Assembly: GCF_004799445.1 (NCBI RefSeq)
Contig: NZ_SSNA01000170.1
Coordinates: forward strand, 55,646 to 119,645
Direction of reading: 5' to 3'
DNA: 64,000 bases
From: Bradyrhizobium sp.
Lineage (GTDB): Bacteria > Pseudomonadota > Alphaproteobacteria > Rhizobiales > Xanthobacteraceae
Shown here piece by piece: positions 55,758 to 64,000 of this stretch. The stretch's first letter is position 1; each line of letters begins with the position of its first letter. Under the pieces are notes generated by a model. It did no database searches. It was given only the letters and a program-made list of their open reading frames with translations, and was not told the DNA's origin. Both the position numbers and the translations under genes were made by a program.

Positions 55758-57587
55758 ATGTACGAAGCCCTTTTCCAGACATTCGAGGAGCCCGAAACCG
55801 GCATAGCGCTGACCGCCCGGCTGTCCGCCTTTCGCGAGGAGCTGGCGCAGCGCCATTTGACCGGATTCGTGGTTCCCCGCGCCGACCAGCAGCAAAACGA
55901 GTATGTCGCGCCGTCGGAAGAGCGGCTGGCCTGGCTGACCGGCTTTACCGGATCCGCCGGCCTCGCCGTGATATTGAGCCGGGAGGCCGCCTTGTTCGTC
56001 GACGGCCGCTATACGCTGCAGGCGGCAAAGCAGGTCGATGCCAAGGCCTGGAGCGTCGAACCGTTGGTGGATCCGCCGCCCGAGACCTGGCTGGCGAAGC
56101 ATCTGGTCGCCGGCGACCGCCTCGGATTCGATCCCTGGCTGCATACCACGGCGGCGGCGGAGCGGCTGGCCGCGGCCTGCGCCAAGGCCGGCGCGGAGCT
56201 GATCGCGGTCGACGGCAATCCGCTGGACGCCGTGTGGACCGAGCGTCCTGCCCCGCCGCTGGCGCCCGTCACGGTTCACGGCCCGCAATTTTCCGGCGAG
56301 GTCGAAACCGAAAAGCTGAAGCGGATCGGGCTGGAGATCGACAAGCTCGGCGTCGATGCGCTGGTGCTGTCGGATTCGCACGCGGTGGCATGGACCTTCA
56401 ACATCCGCGGCGGCGACGTCTCGCATACGCCGCTGCCCCTGTCCTATGCACTGGTGCCGAAAACCGGCCGCCCCACCGTGTTCATCGATCACCGCAAGCT
56501 GTCGAACAGCGCCCGCGACCATCTCGAGCACACGGCCGACGTCGCCGAGCCGGACACGCTGCTGTTCAAACTGACCGAACTGGCACGAAGCGGCGCGGGC
56601 ATAGCCCTCGACGGCGCGACCGCCCCCGACGCCCTGAGCCGGCTGATATCGGCCGCCGGCGGCAAGCCGCTGCGCGGCAATGACCCGGTCAGCCTGCTCA
56701 AGGCGGTCAAGAACTCAACCGAGATCGAAGGCACCAGGGCCGCGCATCGGCGCGACGCGGTGGCGCTGGTGCGCTTCCTCGCCTTCATCGACCGCGAGGC
56801 GCCGTCCGGCGCGCTGACCGAAATCGACGCCGTCGAGGCGCTGGAGACATTCCGCCGCGACACCGGCGCGCTGAAGGACGTCTCGTTTCCGACCATCTCC
56901 GGCACCGGGCCGAACGGCGCCATCGTGCACTACCGCGTCACCCGCAAGAGCAACCGGCGAATCGCGCCGGGCGATCTCCTGCTGATCGATTCCGGCGCGC
57001 AATATGAGGACGGCACCACCGACGTCACCCGCACCATCGCGATCGGCCAGCCTTCGATGGAAATGTGCGACCGCTTTACCCGGGTGTTGCGCGGTCATAT
57101 CGCGATCGCCCGCGCGCTGTTTCCCGACGGCACCACCGGCGCGCAGCTCGACACGCTGGCGCGACAATTCCTGTGGCAGGCCGGCATCGATTTCGAGCAC
57201 GGCACCGGCCACGGCGTCGGCAGCTATCTCTCGGTGCACGAAGGCCCGGCGCGAATCTCGAAGCTCGGCACCACGCCGCTGCGACGCGGCATGATCCTTT
57301 CCAACGAGCCCGGCTACTACAAGACGAACGCTTTTGGCATCCGGATAGAGAATTTGGAGCTGGTGGTCGGCGCCGATGTCGCCGGTTCCGAGAAGCCGGT
57401 CAACGCCTTCGAAACCCTGACGCTGGCGCCGATCGACCGCAGGCTCGTCGATCTCAGCATGCTGACCGGCGATGAACTGAGCTGGCTCAACGATTATCAT
57501 GATCGCGTCCGCCACACGGTCCACCCCCATGTCGACGAGGCCACCAAGGTGTGGCTCGACGCCGCAACCGCGCCGCTGTCGCTGTAG
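55758..57587 (+). CDS. Aminopeptidase P family Xaa-Pro peptidase
   Basis: A 609-residue dimanganese peptidase that removes N-terminal residues preceding proline. The three-domain eukaryote-like (XPNPEP1) length is typical. Metal ligands appear in LLIDSGAQYEDGTTDVTRT (Asp411, Asp422), GTGHGVGSYLSVHEGP (His485), LSNEPGYYK and IENLELVV. The N-terminal half consists of two creatinase-like domains starting RLSAFREELAQRHLTGFVVP. Confidence 0.94.
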   Translation: MYEALFQTFEEPETGIALTARLSAFREELAQRHLTGFVVPRADQQQNEYVAPSEERLAWLTGFTGSAGLAVILSREAALFVDGRYTLQAAKQVDAKAWSVEPLVDPPPETWLAKHLVAGDRLGFDPWLHTTAAAERLAAACAKAGAELIAVDGNPLDAVWTERPAPPLAPVTVHGPQFSGEVETEKLKRIGLEIDKLGVDALVLSDSHAVAWTFNIRGGDVSHTPLPLSYALVPKTGRPTVFIDHRKLSNSARDHLEHTADVAEPDTLLFKLTELARSGAGIALDGATAPDALSRLISAAGGKPLRGNDPVSLLKAVKNSTEIEGTRAAHRRDAVALVRFLAFIDREAPSGALTEIDAVEALETFRRDTGALKDVSFPTISGTGPNGAIVHYRVTRKSNRRIAPGDLLLIDSGAQYEDGTTDVTRTIAIGQPSMEMCDRFTRVLRGHIAIARALFPDGTTGAQLDTLARQFLWQAGIDFEHGTGHGVGSYLSVHEGPARISKLGTTPLRRGMILSNEPGYYKTNAFGIRIENLELVVGADVAGSEKPVNAFETLTLAPIDRRLVDLSMLTGDELSWLNDYHDRVRHTVHPHVDEATKVWLDAATAPLSL

Positions 57588-57624
57588 CGTGCGCAAGGCG
57601 CTGCACTGCTTCCGCCCCTCAGCC

Positions 57625-57725
57625 GTCATACCCCGCGAAAGCGGGGTATCCAGTACGCTGCGGCTTCTCCGTTCTATGACAGGGGCCTCTGGAATACTGG
57701 ATCACCCGCTTTCGCGGGTGATGAC
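57625..57725. repeat. Inverted-repeat intergenic element
   Basis: About 100 bp. The left half has GTCATACC then CCGCGAAAGCGGGGTATCC, and the right half ATCACCCGCTTTCGCGGGTG then ATGAC, so the halves pair and each forms its own hairpin around GCGAAAGC. It lies between the aminopeptidase and the MFS exporter genes. A half-copy is at 59177-59211. Confidence 0.8.
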
Positions 57726-57887
57726 GACTATGTGTGCGGAGCGATCGCACTGCGATGAACCATTCCGCAATGACAGGGCCAACTGCTTCCAACGCATCCC
57801 GAAAAACGAATAGCCGCATTCCGAAACAACCATGTTCGCGGTGGAGGATATAGCTAGAGTCTGATCAAGAGATTGGATCAGACCTCA

Positions 57888-59168
57888 ATGCACGGAGTGA
57901 TGGGCAGACCGCCCGGCGCGGCGACACCGACCGATATCGCGACATCCCGGTTCATGCTGGTGCTGCTGGTCGCGATGACCGGCGTCGCGCCGATCTCGCT
58001 CTATATGCTGGTGCCGGCGCTGCCCGTGCTTGCCACCACGTTCGGCCGCGATATCTCGATTGCGCAGATGACGGTGTCGCTCTACATGGTCGGCATCGCC
58101 TGTTCGCAGATCATCATGGGACCGCTGTCGGACCGGTTCGGACGCCGCCCGGTGCTGCTGACGGGTCTCGGCCTGATGGTATTGGCGAGCGCCGCCTGCA
58201 TCTTCGCGGAAACCCTGCCGCAACTGATCGCCGCGCGATTCCTGCAGGCGCTGGGCGGCGCCACCGGCATGGTGGTGAGCCGCGCCATCATCCGCGATCT
58301 CTACAGCCGCGAACGCATCAGCTCCATGATCAGCCTGGTGATCGCGGTGATGATGATCGCGCAGATGCTGAGCCCGCTGACCGGAGGCCTGCTGGAGACG
58401 GCGTTCGGCTGGCGCTCGATCTTCTACGTCATCACCGCGGCATCCGTCGCCATCGCGGTGGCGATCGCCGTCACGCTGCCGGAGACGCGCCGCGATCGTC
58501 TCGAAGCCGGCGGATTTCGCGGCGATGTCGGCCACCTCGTCACGAGCCGCGCCTTCATCGGCTACGTGCTGTGCCAGGTGCTGGCCTCGCAGATCATCTT
58601 CACCTTCGCCGGCGGCGGACCTTATGTGGTCGTGATGCAGATGGGCCGCTCCAGCGCCGAATATGGCGCGTGGTTCGCGACCACGGGATTCGCCTATCTG
58701 ATCGGCAATTTGTTCTGCGTGCGGTTCGCGCCGCGGCACTCGCTGGAAAAACTGATCTGGTTCGGGCTCGCGCTGCAATTGGCAGGCAGTCTGTTGAACC
58801 TCGTGTGGGGCCTCACCGGGCTCAACCAGGCGCCGTCTTGGCTGTTCGGCACCCAGATGCTGGTGATGTTCGCCAATGCCTTCGTGATGTCGAACTCGGC
58901 GGCCGGCGCCATCAGCGTCCGCCCCGAGGCCGCCGGCACCGCATCGGGCGCGATGGGATTCCTGCAGATGGGACTCGGCTCGCTGCTCTCGCAATTCGGC
59001 GCCTATCTCGGCGGCCATTTTGCGACCCCGGTGCCGCTCAATATCGCGGTCGTCGTTCTGTCGATCGCCTGCGCATCGACCATGGTTTTCCTGATCCCGC
59101 GCCGCGACGTGATCGTCAGCGAGGCCTTGATCGAACAGGCGGAAGAGGAAGAGTCGGGGATGCTGTGA
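57888..59168 (+). CDS. Bcr/CflA-type MFS drug exporter
   Basis: A 426-residue protein with 12 membrane helices. The first half has the motif-A loop GPLSDRFGRRPVLLTGL and FLQALGGATGMVVSRAIIRDLY of the Bcr/CflA (DHA1) branch. Proton-driven export of bicyclomycin, chloramphenicol or other compounds is typical; the substrate is not known here. The ATG at 57888 was preferred over the TTG five codons earlier. Confidence 0.92.
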   Translation: MHGVMGRPPGAATPTDIATSRFMLVLLVAMTGVAPISLYMLVPALPVLATTFGRDISIAQMTVSLYMVGIACSQIIMGPLSDRFGRRPVLLTGLGLMVLASAACIFAETLPQLIAARFLQALGGATGMVVSRAIIRDLYSRERISSMISLVIAVMMIAQMLSPLTGGLLETAFGWRSIFYVITAASVAIAVAIAVTLPETRRDRLEAGGFRGDVGHLVTSRAFIGYVLCQVLASQIIFTFAGGGPYVVVMQMGRSSAEYGAWFATTGFAYLIGNLFCVRFAPRHSLEKLIWFGLALQLAGSLLNLVWGLTGLNQAPSWLFGTQMLVMFANAFVMSNSAAGAISVRPEAAGTASGAMGFLQMGLGSLLSQFGAYLGGHFATPVPLNIAVVVLSIACASTMVFLIPRRDVIVSEALIEQAEEEESGML

Positions 59169-59176
59169 GCTCCCTG

Positions 59177-59211
59177 TCCGTCATACCCCCGCGAAAGCGG
59201 GGTATCCCCGG
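59177..59211. repeat. Half-copy of inverted-repeat element
   Basis: CGTCATACCCCCGCGAAAGC followed by GGGGTATCCCCGG matches the left half of 57625-57725. The right half is absent. Confidence 0.65.
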
Positions 59212-59258
59212 CGTGAGCGCAAGGCGCTCACCGCGGCGCCGCGGCTTCGAAAGTAACC

Positions 59259-59372
59259 CGTCATTGCGAGGAGCGTTAGCGACGAAGCAATCCATTGCTT
59301 CCGCGGCATGGATTGCTTCGCGGAGCCTGTCATCGGGCGCGCGTTCGCGCGACCCGTTGGCTCGCAATGACG
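59259..59372. repeat. Palindromic element with CGTCATTGCGAG ends
   Basis: CGTCATTGCGAG (59259-59270) and CTCGCAATGACG (59361-59372) are perfect inverted repeats. Inside are GAAGCAATCCATTGC and ATGGATTGCTTCGCGG, a second inverted pair, then GGGCGCGCGTTCGCGCGACC. The element sits just after the MFS gene. Confidence 0.85.
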
Positions 59373-59499
59373 GAGGGGCCGTCCGTGCGCTTCGCACATC
59401 AACTGTCTTGTCAAACAGCCCGCTGAGTGCAGAGACAGCTTCGCGATCTCGCGACGCATTGCGCCCGAGGTTTGCATCTTCGTTGACCCTCATCGAGAA

Positions 59500-59950
59500 C
59501 AGAGGGCGCAGGGAAGACCAGGTGCGCGCTGCACCCGCGGTCTCGCGTGCCAGATGCACAAAGCAAAAGCGCACACGAGCATACAGGTTCAGCGGGAGCA
59601 TCCCGGCCTTCCCTGCGCAATGGCTCTACGGCTTATATCGTGCTCTCCCCGGTGAACGGCTTTCTTGCCACCGTCGCCCCTGAGAAGTTTTGCTTCGCAA
59701 GAACTTGACACCAGCGCCGCGGTGTCAGGACCACACGACTTCGCCGTACGCGTCAGCGCCCTTCGTCCGAAAGCGCATCAGCGTCCACCGCATCTCGCCC
59801 CGCGTTCGTGACGTTGCGCAACGCCCCCCTGTGGGACAGGACGGCGCAAGTTGTAAATTTGATTTGCCCGACGCCGAAAGCGAAATATTTTTGTAAACAG
59901 GACTGGACAGATAAAGTCCGGAGATGAACTGATTTGCCCGTCGGGCAATA
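59500..59950. repeat. Large non-coding repeat block at a chromosomal transition
   Basis: About 450 bp with many short hairpins, for example CGCCGCGGTGTCAGG near 59712, and TTGCCCG-T-CGGGCAA (59934-59948), with GATTTGCCCG repeated at 59861 and 59931. Several overlapping short frames exist on both strands, none with a recognisable family. Its sequence style fits the long conserved repeats of bradyrhizobial genomes (from memory, not searched). The rest of 59169-60118 shows no gene. Confidence 0.5.
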
Positions 59951-60072
59951 GGGACCGCTTCGTGTTGCCTCACATTAGCTCGTCATCGCCGCTGCCGACG
60001 CCTCACCCCCGACCAGCTCCAAAGTGACGTGGTTGTCAGAAGAAACTTGCGAGGCAAAACCTTGCAAGAAAT

Positions 60073-60087
60073 GTTCCCTTTTTGTTC
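60073..60087 (+). promoter_or_regulatory. Candidate LexA (SOS) box
   Basis: GTTCCCTTTTTGTTC, that is GTTC-N7-GTTC, matches the direct-repeat LexA operator described for alphaproteobacteria. GATAAT at 60095-60100 could be the -10 box, placing the operator over the -35 region. It precedes the truncated accessory locus starting at 60119. Confidence 0.65.
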
Positions 60088-60118
60088 TAATAGTGATAAT
60101 TAGGGCTGGCACCGGCCA

Positions 60119-60358
60119 TTGAGCTTAACGCCGCCAGCCGTCTTCCTAGGAATTTACTATGCCCCAACTCACCACTTTGATGGGCACGAACGCTTGTTAC
60201 GGCTTGATCGGTCAGAGGTTTCAACCGATGCTTGCAGCATGCCCACTTTGTATCCTGCTCCGTTTTTGGAGGTCCGTTTTCGCGATTCCACGGAGCCCTA
60301 TCCCACAACCGGCTTGTGTGCGGGGTACGATGCCGGGACATGGCGAGGGATTACGTAA
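60119..60358 (+). pseudogene. Short frame resembling a truncated HamA (DUF1837) N-terminus
   Basis: 79 codons from a TTG (next in-frame ATG at 60239) with natural-looking sequence: PAVFLGIYYAPTHHFDGHE, then PFLEVRFRDSTEPYP and GLCAGYDAGTWR before a stop. The last segment recalls the start of DUF1837/HamA proteins, where a Cys-Gly-Tyr/Phe and Trp-Arg stretch begins the fold. HamA would need roughly 200 more residues, so this is a fragment. The family link is from memory and weak. Confidence 0.3.
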
Positions 60359-60359
60359 C

Positions 60360-61040
60360 GTTGGCCATGATAGCTCTCTGGTATTCACGGCCTCGCCGGC
60401 AACCGCTGAGAAATTGATGGAAACCATATTACAGGCTGACATAAATTACCCCACGAGTTTAGGGCCAGAGTTAGGTACGTGGATCAGCCAAAACTACCAC
60501 TCGGAGTGGCCGGTTGCGCGCGGGAACGAAAAGGGTATTGCGGTCCACCACGGCCGACTGCCTCGATCTCTAGGCCAGCTGTTCGTCCATCTCTTTAACG
60601 AGGGCGAGGTAAAGGTTCTTATTTGCACATCAACTCTCATTGAAGGCGTCAACACTTCAGCGGCGAACGTTTTCATTTATGACAAAAAGATAAACAGAAC
60701 GGATTTTGACTTTTTCTCTTTTGCCAATATTCGGGGCCGCGTCGGTCGGATGATGCGTCACTTTGTGGGCAATGCATTTCTGTACCATCAGGCTCCAAGC
60801 GAAATCGAAACCCGCGTCGAAGTGCCCGTGCTCTCAGACCCAGGTTCGGCCACGGACTTCCTGATGATGAACGTTGACCGAAGCGAATTATCGACGCTTG
60901 GTCGTCAACGACAGGCAACTTTACCTTTTGAAACTGGTCTCAGCGCCGAAATCTTGAGAGAGCATGGCGGATTGGGCGTTGGATTACTGCAAGCGCTCGA
61001 CGTTCGAATTCGAGAAATGCTGGCGGAAGATCGCACTTGA
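60360..61040 (+). pseudogene. C-terminal part of a HamB-like superfamily 2 helicase
   Basis: About 225 codons of a helicase C-terminal lobe without its ATPase half. SLVFTASPATAEKLMETIL leads in; KGIAVHHGRLPRSLGQLFV holds motif IV-like residues, VLICTSTLIEGVNTSAANVF is motif V and FANIRGRVGRMMRHFVGN is motif VI with its Arg residues. The Ser-Thr-Leu-Ile-Glu-Gly-Val-Asn / Arg-Gly-Arg-x-Gly-Arg-Met pattern is that of Ski2-like HamB helicases of the Hachiman defence system. Motifs I-III (about 500 residues) are missing, so it is inactive as a helicase. It appears joined to the HamA-like piece by an internal deletion. Confidence 0.65.
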
Positions 61041-61066
61041 CCGCATCCGGGAAAGCGATGGAGCTG

Positions 61067-61303
61067 TCACGCCTGAGTTAGCCGCAGCCATTCGTTCTCA
61101 GCAAGGACGGCAACGCCAAGCTCGCGCGCCTTGCTTTGGCGGCAATCTTCGCAGTCAATCGCGTGCGCCTCGGCGACGATCTTCTTGATGCCGTGCCGGA
61201 ACATGGTGGTGGGTGAGAAACGGATCGAGAAGGCGGGGGCGGGAACCGGCATGTTGTAGAGGATCCCGATCCGTTCACGCTCGCTTTTGTACCCGAAGGT
61301 CAT
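61067..61303 (-). CDS. Short ORF with a BRCT-like C-terminal tail, doubtful
   Basis: 78 codons from ATG 61303, overlapping the end of the PD-(D/E)XK-like gene by 29 bases. The last 25 residues (SKARELGVAVLAENEWLRL) closely resemble the final strand-helix of the ligase BRCT domain at 61770 ([19 protein letters not shown]). A CEDC pair precedes it. It may be the remnant of a BRCT protein or of another ligase. The opposite strand has a chance-like frame here. Confidence 0.3.
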   Translation of the reverse strand: MTFGYKSERERIGILYNMPVPAPAFSIRFSPTTMFRHGIKKIVAEAHAIDCEDCRQSKARELGVAVLAENEWLRLTQA

Positions 61304-61727
61304 CGGGAACGCCGGCCGATAGCCGCTTGAGCATCGAATTGGGAAAGCGAAGCAACCTTTCTCCGATGCCAGCACGGCTCGCATAACAATCAAAAATGAT
61401 CTGACCAGGGCCGTTGAATATGACTTCGTGGGTCCCGTCTCTAAAGAGCTTAAAGCCCAGATACAATTCGGGGGTCGTTTTGAACGTCAAGTGTTCCTGG
61501 AAAGTCGCCTTTATCTGAACCTGACGGCCACCGGACGTCCTAGCATCGTGAACCGCTCTACTTACGTTATCCAATTCAATGTCAAATTCTGTCGCCGCGA
61601 TTATTTCGCCGATGTCGCCGACCAATCGCCCGTCAATCGTAAATCGCCGATGAGAGAATTCAGTTTGGAGCAATCCTATTCCCTCAAAGATCAAAGCAAG
61701 AACATCTTCAATATGCTTGTGCGACAT
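61275..61727 (-). CDS. Small PD-(D/E)XK-like protein resembling DUF6998
   Basis: A 150-residue protein following the ligase by 42 bp, start ATG with AGGAG about 8 bases upstream. The core VGDIGEIIAATEFDIELD and RQVQIKAT gives the Glu...Asp...Gln-Ile-Lys arrangement of restriction-type nuclease folds, with hydrophobic strands flanking it. A C-terminal half (LYLGFKLFRDGTHEVIFNGPG) looks like a beta sheet. The DUF6998 assignment is from memory. Probable role: nuclease or end-recognition partner of the ligase; not shown. Confidence 0.6.
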   Translation of the reverse strand: MSHKHIEDVLALIFEGIGLLQTEFSHRRFTIDGRLVGDIGEIIAATEFDIELDNVSRAVHDARTSGGRQVQIKATFQEHLTFKTTPELYLGFKLFRDGTHEVIFNGPGQIIFDCYASRAGIGERLLRFPNSMLKRLSAGVPDDLRVQKRA

Positions 61728-61769
61728 GCACCCACTCCTACGCCGCAATAATGATTGTGGGACAGCCAC

Positions 61770-64000
<2,231 letters not shown>

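Noticed and set aside
59411..59620. Short minus-strand frame with several cysteines in the repeat block
   Set aside because: Lies wholly inside repeats, with low-complexity Arg/Cys composition; such frames are commonly mis-annotated as hypothetical proteins.
60964..61188. Plus-strand frame beginning ADWALDYCKRSTFEFEKC overlapping the helicase end
   Set aside because: The helicase frame continues naturally to its stop at 61040; the overlapping frame ends in Arg/Gln-rich chance sequence.
61082..61204. Plus-strand frame with a natural-looking SKDGNAKLARLALAAIFAV stretch
   Set aside because: It begins right after a stop, has no start codon and lies opposite the BRCT-like tail, which matches a known domain better.

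Overview
The window is GC-rich chromosomal DNA of an alphaproteobacterium that looks like Bradyrhizobium or a close relative. Pointers are a circularly permuted two-piece tmRNA gene, an alphaproteobacterial SspB, hflK-hflC-DUF2065 beside thyA-folA, DUF1488, DUF2336 and DUF4169 proteins, and small imperfect-palindrome repeats of the kind that litter bradyrhizobial genomes. The genus call is inference from gene content; no 16S gene is present.

Layout. 1-5.8 kb (minus strand): thyA, a GNAT acetyltransferase and folA, then hflK, hflC and DUF2065, plus a split chromate-transporter pair. 5.9-9.2 kb (plus): the permuted tmRNA gene ssrA directly followed by sspB, fumC, and a DUF4169/ribbon-helix-helix pair. 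9.2-12.7 kb (minus): an uncharacterised secreted and membrane cassette (two DUF6644-like membrane proteins, a secreted 'DWSGVW' protein, two DUF6152-like proteins whose predicted mature N-terminus is His-His, and a cytochrome c'). 13.1-17.9 kb (plus): a tightly overlapping carbohydrate operon of phosphomannose isomerase, a GT4-type glycosyltransferase fused to an alpha/alpha-barrel-like half, and a GH130 enzyme. 18-34.7 kb: small conserved hypotheticals, a very large AsmA-family protein, P450 plus MFS, rhodanese, FAD oxidase, thioesterase, amidase, a LuxR-type regulator, a GFA protein and DUF1328. 34.9-59.2 kb: a PcrA/UvrD helicase carrying a repeat inserted in frame, DUF2336, a frameshifted ABC binding-protein gene, an ABC-2 exporter, an L,D-transpeptidase, a TAXI-type protein, an LTxxQ protein, a fused MFS/PABS protein, a phytoene-desaturase-like oxidoreductase, GrlR-like, prmA, an aminopeptidase P and a Bcr/CflA-type exporter.

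At about 59.2-60.0 kb a dense block of repeats ends the core-like sequence. Beyond it the DNA is visibly more A+T-rich and holds accessory genes. An apparent LexA/SOS box (GTTC-N7-GTTC) precedes what looks like a collapsed Hachiman-like locus: a short HamA-like N-terminal piece running into the C-terminal third of a HamB-like helicase. Convergent to it lies a minus-strand operon with a second NAD-dependent DNA ligase, a small PD-(D/E)XK-like protein resembling DUF6998, and a short ORF with a BRCT-like tail. The ligase frame stays open to the window edge. Its N-terminal extension carries an R-N-x3-H signature typical of HEPN ribonuclease domains, so it may be a HEPN-ligase fusion. This is the best candidate for an undescribed system in the window.
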